Positions 27,006 through 34,357 of a stretch of DNA of 56,191 bases are shown here, in pieces. Position 1 is the stretch's first letter; the number at the start of each line of letters is the position of its first letter. Source of the DNA: Pelagibacteraceae bacterium (lineage in GTDB: Bacteria; Pseudomonadota; Alphaproteobacteria; HIMB59; GCA-002718135); contig JAGFWP010000028.1 of NCBI GenBank assembly GCA_017639935.1, positions 1 through 56,191 of the forward strand, given 5' to 3'. A program made the translations under genes and the position numbers. Below the pieces are notes generated by a model. The model was not told the origin of the DNA. It did not search any database and was given only the letters and a program-made list of their open reading frames with translations.

Positions 27006-27644
27006 ATGACTGCTACTTATTCATACTTGCTTTTTATCTTATTAGGAATTTTCTTGTTTTGTTATTTGGTGGCAACAAGATCTTGGATTAAAGCAGATGA
27101 AAAGAATAAGCAGCTATCTCCTGAAAAAGACAAGCATAGTAGAAGAGATTTCCTATATCTTTCGTCAATTTCAATTGGCAGCGTGGGGACAGCTGCATTT
27201 ATATGGCCCTTTCTAAAAAGTATGAATCCTGCTGAAGACACATTAGCTCTTGGTTCAACCGAGGTGGATCTTTCTGATATTTCAGTTGGACAAAGCAAAA
27301 CTGTTAAATGGCGAGGCAAACCAATATTTATCAGACGACGAACCCAAGAAGAAATATCTGAAGCTAATAGCGTTGATGTCGCTGTTCTGCGCGATCCCGT
27401 GAATGACAAAGACAGAATTCAAAAAGAGGAATGGCTGGTTTTAGAGGGTATTTGCACACACTTGGGATGCGTGCCTCTAGGACAAAAAATGACAGATACA
27501 AAAGGGGAATATAACGGCTGGTTCTGTCCATGCCATGGATCGCATTATGATACTTCAGGAAGAATTCGAAAAGGACCTGCTCCAGACAACTTAGCCGTAC
27601 CACCTTATCAATTTATAAGTGATACGATTATTAAAATTGGATAA
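27006..27644 (+). CDS. petA: Rieske iron-sulfur subunit of cytochrome bc1 complex, with additional N-terminal membrane helix
   Basis: Carries electrons from quinol to cytochrome c1. The [2Fe-2S] ligands are clear: C150/H152 in CTHLGC and C174/H177 in CPCHGSHY, with the disulfide pair C155/C176. PetA normally starts with a Tat-like SRRDFLYL segment and one membrane helix; that is present at about 45-72. Here it is preceded by a further hydrophobic stretch at about 5-24 and a charged linker. No in-frame start codon exists between this ATG and the Tat-like segment, so the extension is real unless translation uses a rare codon. petB and petC are not adjacent, which is unusual; the following genes run the other way. 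Confidence 0.88.
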   Translation: MTATYSYLLFILLGIFLFCYLVATRSWIKADEKNKQLSPEKDKHSRRDFLYLSSISIGSVGTAAFIWPFLKSMNPAEDTLALGSTEVDLSDISVGQSKTVKWRGKPIFIRRRTQEEISEANSVDVAVLRDPVNDKDRIQKEEWLVLEGICTHLGCVPLGQKMTDTKGEYNGWFCPCHGSHYDTSGRIRKGPAPDNLAVPPYQFISDTIIKIG

Positions 27645-27652
27645 AATTAATT

Positions 27653-27847
27653 TTAATCTTTATCTAAAAATTTTCGCAAAAATTTATTGGCAAAAAAAAG
27701 CACGGTAAAAGAGGAGATAATAACAATTACCGCGATACTGGCTCCTGACAACCCGTTTGTATAACATACAGCGCAACGAGCAGACGCTGATAATGGCGTT
27801 AAAATGATAAGCAAAATAGTATATGAAAAAATAAATTTTTTTATCAT
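27653..27847 (-). CDS. 64-residue membrane protein with a CxxC motif, coupled to ctaB
   Basis: I do not recognise a named family. It has a signal-like hydrophobic N-terminus ending in ASA, then RCAVCYTNGLSGASI with a CxxC pair at about residues 25-28. A second membrane helix and a basic tail (KFLRKFLDKD) complete it. Its ATG overlaps the ctaB stop by 4 bp (ATGA), so it is translated as the last gene of the oxidase operon. The CxxC would lie on the periplasmic side if the first segment is cleaved or spans inward-out. A role in copper or heme delivery to the oxidase is inference from position. Confidence 0.6.
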   Translation of the reverse strand: MIKKFIFSYTILLIILTPLSASARCAVCYTNGLSGASIAVIVIISSFTVLFFANKFLRKFLDKD

Positions 27848-28740
27848 TGTATTATATTATCCACTATTATTATTGAAAAAATTAAGAAAAGATAAAGGAT
27901 TGAATAAACAAATATTTTTTTCGCAAATTTTTTTTCATTATCAGTATCAGTTAATAATTTATAGCATAAATAGACATAGTAACTTCCTAGGAAAAAACTG
28001 GATAAGAGATATATTAAACCAAAATAACCAAAAAAAGCAGGAGAGAGAGAGACAATAAATAATATGACCGCATAAACAAAAATGTTTGTTTTGGTGGTCT
28101 TTATGCCTGCAACAACAGGCAGCATTGGAATTTTTGCATTATTATAGTCTTCTGTTTTATACAAGCTTAAGGCCCAGAAATGAGATGGCGTCCAAAAAAA
28201 AATAATGAGGAAAAGTAATATGGGTTCTAAAGTTATATTTCCAGTTACAATCGTCCAACCTATAACAGGAGGTAAGGCACCTGCAACCCCCCCAATGACG
28301 ATGTTTTGTGAAGTTTTTGGTTTCAGCCATATTGTATAAATAATTGTGTAAAAGAAAATAGTAAAAAATAACATAGTCGCAGATAAAAGATTTGAGAAAA
28401 AATAAAGAGTAATAACTGATACAAAAGAAGTTACTATACCAAATATTAGTGCTTGATTTTTTGTAACCTTGCCCGTTGGTATGGGTCTGAGACACGTTCT
28501 TTTCATTAACGCATCAAGGTCTGCCTCATACCACATGTTTAATGCTCCAGCAGCCCCTGCGCCCAGAGCAACGGCCATTATGGACAGGGATGCATCAAAA
28601 AAACCTACTTGTGTTGGAGCTATGATTAATCCGACTACACAAGTAAAAATAACCAAAGACATCACGCGCGGCTTCATAAGCTGGTAGAAGCTACGTGAGT
28701 ATGTGAAAAAATTGGTATTTATTAATGCTGTTTGTGGCAA
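27844..28740 (-). CDS. ctaB: protoheme IX farnesyltransferase (heme O synthase)
   Basis: Converts heme B to heme O, the precursor of heme A, in the inner membrane. The UbiA-superfamily Asp motif is NMWYEADLDALMKRT and the second region is YKTEDYNNAKIPMLP. About nine hydrophobic segments are present. Start codons near the front are all TTG. A strong GGAGG at 28746-28750 lies 5 bases before the TTG at 28740, which I take as the start; TTG 28752 is an alternative that would contain the ribosome site itself. The stop is coupled to the small CxxC gene. Confidence 0.93.
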   Translation of the reverse strand: MPQTALINTNFFTYSRSFYQLMKPRVMSLVIFTCVVGLIIAPTQVGFFDASLSIMAVALGAGAAGALNMWYEADLDALMKRTCLRPIPTGKVTKNQALIFGIVTSFVSVITLYFFSNLLSATMLFFTIFFYTIIYTIWLKPKTSQNIVIGGVAGALPPVIGWTIVTGNITLEPILLFLIIFFWTPSHFWALSLYKTEDYNNAKIPMLPVVAGIKTTKTNIFVYAVILFIVSLSPAFFGYFGLIYLLSSFFLGSYYVYLCYKLLTDTDNEKKFAKKIFVYSILYLFLIFSIIIVDNIIQ

Positions 28741-28756
28741 CAATGCCTCCAAAAAT

Positions 28757-29086
28757 TTATGAACCAGCTATCATGAAATATATTTTTCTTACTAATAACG
28801 TCCAATATGATTCATGCCACATTATAAATAACAATAGCAAGATGGCACTGCAAGGAAAGAGAATAGCGTAGAGCAATGCCAATCGCTCCCAGTATAAATG
28901 CATAAATATTGCACATATCAAGCCAGCTTTTAAAAGCATGAATATAATAATCAAACCCCACCGCGAGAAGCCTTCAAACTGGAACCAATCCACTAGATAG
29001 GAAAATGTGCTAAGAACAAAAAGCAGTAACCAGATTGTAAGATAAATAGATATAGGATGTTGTTGCGATTGCGTATTTTGTGTCAT
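28757..29086 (-). CDS. cytochrome c oxidase subunit IV (COX4_pro/CyoD-like)
   Basis: A 109-residue protein with three membrane helices, matching the prokaryotic subunit IV family (MLLKAGLICAIFMHLYWE is its signature-like central helix). It is a structural or assembly accessory of heme-copper oxidases. A GAGGT ribosome site sits just before the ATG. It lies 9 bp after the second subunit III gene and 16 bp before ctaB. Confidence 0.82.
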   Translation of the reverse strand: MTQNTQSQQHPISIYLTIWLLLFVLSTFSYLVDWFQFEGFSRWGLIIIFMLLKAGLICAIFMHLYWERLALLYAILFPCSAILLLLFIMWHESYWTLLVRKIYFMIAGS

Positions 29087-29095
29087 TATATTACC

Positions 29096-29815
29096 TCACC
29101 ATAAATAGAAAAAAGCAAAAATGAAAACCCACACTAGATCAACAAAGTGCCAGTAAAGACCCATTATTTCTATTGCTTCATAATGTGATTTTTGCGATGT
29201 GAAAAAACCTCTTCTACCCGTATCAAAATCACCTCTAAACGACTTTCTTGACATTATTAGTAGAAAAATCACTCCAATTGTAACATGAGTTCCATGAAAA
29301 CCAGTTATCATAAAAAAACTTGCGCCAAATTGCGGAGCACCCCATGGATTGCCCCAAGGACGAACCCCCTCCATAATAAGTTTTGTCCATTCAAAAGCTT
29401 GCATGCCAACAAATGAAGCACCAAAGAGAGCTGTTAATATCAAAAATATAGAACACATTTTACGATTGCGTTGATAACCGTACTTTACGGCAAGAGCCAT
29501 TGTCCCACTGCTTGTAATGAGGATGAAAGTCATAATTGCAATTAAAAGAAGAGGAACAGAAACATGACCGACATGCAATGAAAATACTTTGCTAGGATTA
29601 GGCCACGCAAGCTTAGTAGAAAAACGAACAGTCATATATGAAATTAAAAATATGCTAAAAATGAAAGTATCAGCAACAAGGAAGATCCACATCATTGCTT
29701 TTCCCCACGGCACGCCTTTAAAAGTTTTTTGATCCGATGACCAATCAGATACAACGCCTTTTCGACCCTTGATGTATGGAGGGACTGTTATTGTTGCTGT
29801 TGTTGATTCTTCCAT
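29096..29815 (-). CDS. cytochrome c oxidase subunit III (second paralogue)
   Basis: A 239-residue COX3-family protein with about five membrane helices. Conserved features are GFHGTHVTIGVIFLL, the helix with SFVGMQAFEW carrying the acidic residue, and the C-terminal HYEAIEIMGLYWHFVDLVW. An N-terminal cytosolic segment precedes the first helix. It is introduced by a strong AAGGAG ribosome site. Two adjacent subunit III-type genes are the hallmark of the coxMNOP-type alternative oxidase described in Bradyrhizobium; this would correspond to one of CoxO/CoxP. Confidence 0.88.
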   Translation of the reverse strand: MEESTTATITVPPYIKGRKGVVSDWSSDQKTFKGVPWGKAMMWIFLVADTFIFSIFLISYMTVRFSTKLAWPNPSKVFSLHVGHVSVPLLLIAIMTFILITSSGTMALAVKYGYQRNRKMCSIFLILTALFGASFVGMQAFEWTKLIMEGVRPWGNPWGAPQFGASFFMITGFHGTHVTIGVIFLLIMSRKSFRGDFDTGRRGFFTSQKSHYEAIEIMGLYWHFVDLVWVFIFAFFYLW

Positions 29816-29827
29816 AAACTATTCTCC

Positions 29828-30472
29828 TTAAGAAAATGACATTAATCCAAACAAGACTAACCAGACAAAAAGTAAAAAATGCCAGTAAATGCCACACAAT
29901 TCCACTGTATGCTGAGCATTTTTAACAATAATTTCATTGAAGGACCAGACTTTTCTAATTGTCATGCCCCAGTAAATCAATCCTCCTATAAGATGCAGTC
30001 CATGCAGTGCTGTGAAAAGATAAAAATAGGCATTAGCAGGATTGCCTGCCACATAGTATCCCAGTCCGATTAGTTTCTGCCATACTAGCAACTGACCTAA
30101 AATAAAAATAAAAGCTAATCCACCAATCATCAAAAGACCTCTTTTAACTTTTTCAAACTGTTTTTTATTGGATGCAACCTGAACACTTATAAAAATTATA
30201 CTGCTTGCAAGCAGTACAAATGTATTGAACCATAGCAACAGGGGTTCAGGCATATTTTGCCAATCCGCGTAAATCATTCTATCTGAGTAGGTAACAATGA
30301 ATAGACAAAAAAATATTGTGCTTACAATTATAATATATCGCTGCCCCAGTTTTCCAGTACTAAGATCTATAGTTTGCCCACTGTGCAAGTTATCAAGTTC
30401 AGCTTGAGCAGGATCCCAAGGTTTCTGTGTAAGTAGCTGAAGAATGCTTTCTTCTTTATTTCTATTGCTCAT
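29828..30472 (-). CDS. cytochrome c oxidase subunit III (first paralogue)
   Basis: A 214-residue COX3-family protein with about five membrane helices. FTALHGLHLIGGLIYWG and HTVELCGIYWHFLLFVWL match the subunit III signatures. The ~35-residue hydrophilic N-terminus contains WDPAQAELDNLHSGQ. It overlaps the coxA stop by 4 bp (ATGA) and is 12 bp from the second subunit III gene. It is shorter and less canonical than its neighbour, with GQLLVWQ instead of the MQxxEW acidic motif. Confidence 0.86.
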   Translation of the reverse strand: MSNRNKEESILQLLTQKPWDPAQAELDNLHSGQTIDLSTGKLGQRYIIIVSTIFFCLFIVTYSDRMIYADWQNMPEPLLLWFNTFVLLASSIIFISVQVASNKKQFEKVKRGLLMIGGLAFIFILGQLLVWQKLIGLGYYVAGNPANAYFYLFTALHGLHLIGGLIYWGMTIRKVWSFNEIIVKNAQHTVELCGIYWHFLLFVWLVLFGLMSFS

Positions 30473-32262
30473 GTTTTTTCAGCCTGTGCGTTGGAAACTT
30501 CACTTGGTGAAATATTTTGAGGAATGTAATCTTCATTTGCGCCAGGAACGCTGAAGTCATAAGCCCATCTATGGACAATTGGTAATTCTTTCTCAAAATT
30601 GCCGTGACCAGGGGGCATTTCGGTTGTTTGCCATTCTAACGAACATGCTTTCCATGGGTTTTTTTCAGCTTTGTCTCCATGTTTAACACTAACTATAAGA
30701 TTATAAAAAAATACAAGTTGGGCAAAACCTGTGACAAGAGCAGCTATTGTAATAAATTGATTGATTCCAACTATAGAGACTGGAAAAGCTTCACCTTCGA
30801 ATACCTCAAAATATCTTCGAGTAACTCCCATGAAACCTAAATAGTGCATAGGGAAATAGATTGAGTATGAACCTAAAAAGGTTATCCAAAAGTGTATTTT
30901 ACCCAAGCGATTGTTTAAAAAACGCCCTGTTATAAGAGGAAACCAGTGGTAGATTGCTCCGTATACCACCAGAACTGGGGCAATGCCCATCACCATGTGA
31001 AAATGAGCAACGACAAAATAAGTATCCGATAAAGGAACATCGACAATCACATTTCCCAAAAACAATCCTGTGAGTCCGCCGTTTGTGAAAGTGATAAGAA
31101 AACCTATGGCGAATAACATTGGAACAGTTAACTGAATATTTCCTCTCCAAAGAGTGAGGACCCAATTATATACTTTAAGGGCTGTGGGAATAGCGATGAT
31201 TAGAGTAGTTGTGGCAAAGAAAAAGCCAAACCACGGATTCATTCCAGCTACATACATGTGATGTGCCCAAACTATAAAGCTAAGAAAGCCGATGATCACA
31301 ATAGCCCACACCATCATTCGATAACCAAAAATGTTTTTTCTTGCATGAACGGAGATGAGATCTGACACTATGCCAAAAGCAGGAAGGGCCACAATATAAA
31401 CTTCAGGGTGTCCAAAGAACCAAAAAAGGTGCTGAAATAAAATCGGACTACCTCCATCATATGCCATTTGTTCACCAAGACCTGCTTCTAAGATAGCAGG
31501 CATAAAAAAACTTGTTCCAAGTATGTTATCTAATAACATCATAATGCCCGCAACAAGAAGGGCTGGAAAAGCAAATAAAGCTAAAACGGTTGCTACAAAA
31601 ATACCCCAGACTGTAAGAGGCAAGCGCATTAAAGTCATACCACGCGTACGAGCTTGCAGTGTAGTAATGACATAATTCAATCCGCCCATTGTAAATCCTA
31701 CAACAAAAACAGCTAAGGAAACTATCATTAAGATTATACCTAGACCGCTACCAGGCGTACCAGACGTTATGGCTTGCGGAGGATACAGCGTCCAGCCTGC
31801 GCCCGTCGGCCCACCAGGGACGAAATAACTTGCCACCAATATCAGCACAGCTAAGAGAAAAACCCAATAGCTTAACATGTTAACATAAGGAAAAACCATA
31901 TCCCTTGCGCCAACCATGAGAGGAATGAGATAATTTCCAAATCCTCCTAAAAAGAGAGCAGTTAAAAGATATATAACCATTATCATGCCATGCATGGTAA
32001 CTAATTGGTAATAAGCAGAAGCATCCATAGGAATAACTCCAGGATATGCAATTTGCATTCTAATTAACCAAGAAGAAACTAAGCCAACCAAACCGATTGC
32101 AATCGCTGTTAACGAATACTGTACAGCTATTACTTTTGCATCTTGACAAAAAATATACCGAGTCCAAAAACTTTTTGCATGGTATAGTTCTTGAGGCTGA
32201 ACTTCTAATGCAGGTACCGCATCATCACCCTTAACAACATCTTCATAACCATTAGCTGCCAT
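30469..32262 (-). CDS. ctaD: cytochrome c oxidase subunit I (A1-type heme-copper oxidase)
   Basis: Catalytic subunit reducing O2 to water and pumping protons. Heme and copper ligands: H91 (TMHGM, heme a), H285 and Y289 with E287 in GHPEVY (CuB, cross-linked Tyr, proton-exit Glu), H334/H335 (CuB), H420 (heme a3) and H422 (heme a) in VVAHFHM. The E-P-E-V-Y form places it in subfamily A1. At 597 residues it has a long N-terminal cytosolic segment and a hydrophilic C-terminal tail of about 60. In sequence style it resembles CoxN of alternative oxidases more than housekeeping CtaD (impression, not computed). Confidence 0.94.
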   Translation of the reverse strand: MAANGYEDVVKGDDAVPALEVQPQELYHAKSFWTRYIFCQDAKVIAVQYSLTAIAIGLVGLVSSWLIRMQIAYPGVIPMDASAYYQLVTMHGMIMVIYLLTALFLGGFGNYLIPLMVGARDMVFPYVNMLSYWVFLLAVLILVASYFVPGGPTGAGWTLYPPQAITSGTPGSGLGIILMIVSLAVFVVGFTMGGLNYVITTLQARTRGMTLMRLPLTVWGIFVATVLALFAFPALLVAGIMMLLDNILGTSFFMPAILEAGLGEQMAYDGGSPILFQHLFWFFGHPEVYIVALPAFGIVSDLISVHARKNIFGYRMMVWAIVIIGFLSFIVWAHHMYVAGMNPWFGFFFATTTLIIAIPTALKVYNWVLTLWRGNIQLTVPMLFAIGFLITFTNGGLTGLFLGNVIVDVPLSDTYFVVAHFHMVMGIAPVLVVYGAIYHWFPLITGRFLNNRLGKIHFWITFLGSYSIYFPMHYLGFMGVTRRYFEVFEGEAFPVSIVGINQFITIAALVTGFAQLVFFYNLIVSVKHGDKAEKNPWKACSLEWQTTEMPPGHGNFEKELPIVHRWAYDFSVPGANEDYIPQNISPSEVSNAQAEKT

Positions 32263-32269
32263 TAAATTA

Positions 32270-32275
32270 CTCCTT
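32270..32275 (-). promoter_or_regulatory. strong ribosome binding site of oxidase subunit I
   Basis: AAGGAG on the minus strand, seven bases before the ATG at 32262. Most genes in this window lack such a site; the oxidase operon and pseudoazurin have them, which implies high translation. Confidence 0.7.
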
Positions 32276-32277
32276 TA

Positions 32278-33114
32278 TTAATCATTTTTTGAAGCTACTT
32301 TTATTAAATCATTATTTTTATTGAGTGCTAAAGTTTCTTTAAAAGTCATTTGTTCATTTAACCATTCATCATAATCATCTTTTTCATCAACTAGAACTGT
32401 GCCAAGCATAGCATAGTGTGCCGTACCACAATATTCAGCGCATAAAATCTCAAAACTACCTGTTTTTATCGGGGTAAACCAATAAGAAGTAATCATTCCA
32501 GGAATCATATCCATTTTTGCTCGGAATTGAGGCACATAAAAATCATGCAACACATCAAGGGAGCGAAGATTTACTTTCAAAGGTTGATTTAATAATATGT
32601 GAAGTTCATCACCGTCAATCAAGATGTCATCAAAACTATGAGGGTCGTCAGTGTTTAAACCGAACATATTCTCATCATTAATATTATTAATATCTGTCGT
32701 GCCTAAAATTCCATCTTGACCAGGCAATCTAAATCCCCATCCCCACTGGTATCCTAAAACTTCAATTTCATATACATCATCTGGAACTGTTACAAATTTG
32801 TTCCACACTATCAAACCTGGAGTAAGCAGAGCTATAACGCCCAAAGCTGTCAATATTGTAAGGATCCATTCTAATCTAGCATTTTCTGGTTCATAATCAG
32901 CTGTTCTGTCTTTATTATATCTATATTTCCACACGCAAAAAGCCACAAACAGGCCTACGGCAACAAACACGACTCCTGTGACCCAGAATGTTAGAAGAAT
33001 TGTACTGTCAATATTGCCCCAGTTAGAAGCTACTTCTGACCACCACCAGGGGGACCAGAAATGAAAAGCCACCGATCCAAGAATTACCAATAGAATGACT
33101 ATAGGGACTATCAT
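32278..33114 (-). CDS. ctaC: cytochrome c oxidase subunit II (CuA, CoxM-like)
   Basis: Accepts electrons from the soluble donor through the binuclear CuA site. Two membrane helices (about 3-20 and 40-62, with a further one near 82-104) are followed by a periplasmic cupredoxin domain. CuA ligands are H190, C225, E227 (carbonyl), C229, H233 and M236 in CAEYCGTAHYAM. There is no fused cytochrome c domain. An acidic insert at about 131-167 between the GYQWGWGF electron-entry strand and the CuA strand is typical of CoxM-type subunits. I start at ATG 33114 because the alternative TTG at 33153 falls inside a perfect FNR-like palindrome; neither has a good ribosome site. Confidence 0.92.
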   Translation of the reverse strand: MIVPIVILLVILGSVAFHFWSPWWWSEVASNWGNIDSTILLTFWVTGVVFVAVGLFVAFCVWKYRYNKDRTADYEPENARLEWILTILTALGVIALLTPGLIVWNKFVTVPDDVYEIEVLGYQWGWGFRLPGQDGILGTTDINNINDENMFGLNTDDPHSFDDILIDGDELHILLNQPLKVNLRSLDVLHDFYVPQFRAKMDMIPGMITSYWFTPIKTGSFEILCAEYCGTAHYAMLGTVLVDEKDDYDEWLNEQMTFKETLALNKNNDLIKVASKND

Positions 33115-33139
33115 TGATCTGTATCCATTAATAGATCTA

Positions 33140-33153
33140 TTGATTTGAATCAA
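33140..33153 (-). promoter_or_regulatory. perfect FNR/FixK-like box upstream of oxidase subunit II
   Basis: TTGAT-TTGA-ATCAA exactly matches the FNR/FixK/Anr consensus TTGAT-N4-ATCAA and is extended by one base pair on each side. It lies 26-39 bases before the ATG at 33114. Its centre is 32 bp (about three helical turns) from a second, near-perfect box. The family binds such sites in response to oxygen, redox or NO; which regulator acts here is not visible. Confidence 0.55.
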
Positions 33154-33171
33154 TTTATTTTTTGTAAGGAA

Positions 33172-33185
33172 ATGATATAAATCAA
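33172..33185 (-). promoter_or_regulatory. second FNR/FixK-like box (one mismatch) in the cox/pseudoazurin divergent region
   Basis: Plus strand ATGAT-ATAA-ATCAA matches TTGAT-N4-ATCAA except at the first base. It lies 58-71 bases before the ATG at 33114. If this site sits at about -41.5, transcription of the oxidase operon would begin near 33137 and the perfect box would overlap the -10 region. Expected geometry, not proof. Confidence 0.45.
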
Positions 33186-33313
33186 ATCATTTGTTAACTA
33201 TTTCAAATACTTATCAAGTGCGACCTTTTGTCCTTCTTAATTTTTTTTTATTTTTTTGATTTTATGTTTTTTTTTTAATTTACATAGTAAGGACTCATAT
33301 TTAATTAATTTCT

Positions 33314-33319
33314 AAGGAG
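33314..33319 (+). promoter_or_regulatory. ribosome binding site that fixes the pseudoazurin start
   Basis: AAGGAG ends eight bases before the ATG at 33328. The frame is open from a GTG at 33319, but that GTG overlaps the ribosome site, so 33328 is the start. Confidence 0.7.
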
Positions 33320-33327
33320 TGATTACA

Positions 33328-33762
33328 ATGAGATATTTCGTCGTATTTTTATTTGGTTTATTTTTTTCAAATTTTGCAGTTGCTGAAGACGTGACTATTG
33401 AAATGCTGAACAAGTTAGACAAACGAAATATGGTTTTTAGTTTAGAGATAGTAAAAATTAATTCAGGTGATACTGTTTTTTGGAAAGCTACGGACAAGGG
33501 CCACAATGTTGAATTTATTTCTAAGGGCGGCGTACCTGACGGAGTGGAAAAATTTAAATCTAAAGTTGGAAAAGATATAGAATTTAATTTTACCATACCT
33601 GGCATTTATGCATACTGGTGCACCCCACACAAAACTATGGGCATGATCGGCTTTGTAATTGTTGATGATGATTTATCTAATTTAGATTCGATAAAAAAAG
33701 TTAAATTTTTAGGCAAATCAAAAAAAATTGCTGCCGCACTGATTGCTGAGTTAGAAGGATAA
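33328..33762 (+). CDS. pseudoazurin-type blue copper protein
   Basis: Periplasmic electron carrier of 144 residues. The signal peptide ends near residue 19 (FAVA-ED). The type 1 copper ligands fit H59 (KGHNVEF), C98 and H101 (WCTPH), and M106, with the C-x2-H-x4-M spacing of pseudoazurin. PGIYAYWCTPHKTMGMIG is very close to the family. Pseudoazurins donate electrons to nitrite/nitrous oxide reductases and can also feed cytochrome oxidases. No denitrification gene is here; the divergent oxidase operon makes this a candidate oxidase donor (inference). Confidence 0.9.
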   Translation: MRYFVVFLFGLFFSNFAVAEDVTIEMLNKLDKRNMVFSLEIVKINSGDTVFWKATDKGHNVEFISKGGVPDGVEKFKSKVGKDIEFNFTIPGIYAYWCTPHKTMGMIGFVIVDDDLSNLDSIKKVKFLGKSKKIAAALIAELEG

Positions 33763-33780
33763 TAGTTTGTTTATTTGTGC

Positions 33781-34323
33781 ATGAGATATAAGAAAAATAA
33801 ATTCATTATATTTTATGTATTTAACATTATTTTATTATTTGTAATCCTGCTTCTAGCAATACCTGCTTCTAAATTCTTAAATAGAATTAATTTGGATGAT
33901 AACGAATTTGTAACAGGTCAAGTAGTTATCAATCCAAAAGCTGAATCGCCAAAAGTTATCGATCGGACAATGAAGATAAAATTTGTGGCTGAAGTAGACA
34001 GCTTATTAGAATGGGATTTTAAGGCGTTGCAAGACACCATTGAAATTAATGTTGGAGAGAACAGAGTTATTAGCTATGAAGGAAAGAATTTATCTGACAG
34101 GGTAATTACATCAACAGCGAACTTTATTGCTTCGCCTGAATCGATCATACCTTATTTAGTGAAAACAGAGTGTTTTTGTTTCACTGAACAGACACTTGCG
34201 CCAGGGGAGAGCAAAATATTTACATTGGTATTTTACCTTGATCCCTCCTTGGATTCTGACAATAATCTTAATGATTTAAAAGATCTGGTATTCACATACG
34301 AATTTTCAGAATATAAAAGTTAA
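33781..34323 (+). CDS. ctaG: cytochrome c oxidase assembly protein, Cox11/CtaG
   Basis: Membrane-anchored copper chaperone that builds CuB in subunit I. An N-terminal helix (about 8-28) is followed by a periplasmic Ig-like domain with the copper-binding C131-F-C133 in KTECFCFTEQTLAPGE and the ending VFYLDPSLDSD. I start at ATG 33781; a TTG six bases upstream is possible. CtaG normally lies inside the cox operon between ctaB and subunit III; here it is 18 bp after pseudoazurin on the opposite strand, likely co-transcribed with it. Confidence 0.92.
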   Translation: MRYKKNKFIIFYVFNIILLFVILLLAIPASKFLNRINLDDNEFVTGQVVINPKAESPKVIDRTMKIKFVAEVDSLLEWDFKALQDTIEINVGENRVISYEGKNLSDRVITSTANFIASPESIIPYLVKTECFCFTEQTLAPGESKIFTLVFYLDPSLDSDNNLNDLKDLVFTYEFSEYKS

Positions 34324-34357
34324 TCTTTAATTATATTAATTTCTACAAGAGGTTATT

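Noticed and set aside
33115..33153. Longer oxidase subunit II starting at TTG 33153
   Set aside because: The TTG lies inside a perfect FNR-like palindrome, there is no ribosome site, and ATG 33114 gives a normal N-terminal membrane helix.
33231..33279. T-rich tract in the cox/pseudoazurin divergent region as a terminator
   Set aside because: No stem precedes it on either strand; it is probably just AT-rich promoter DNA.
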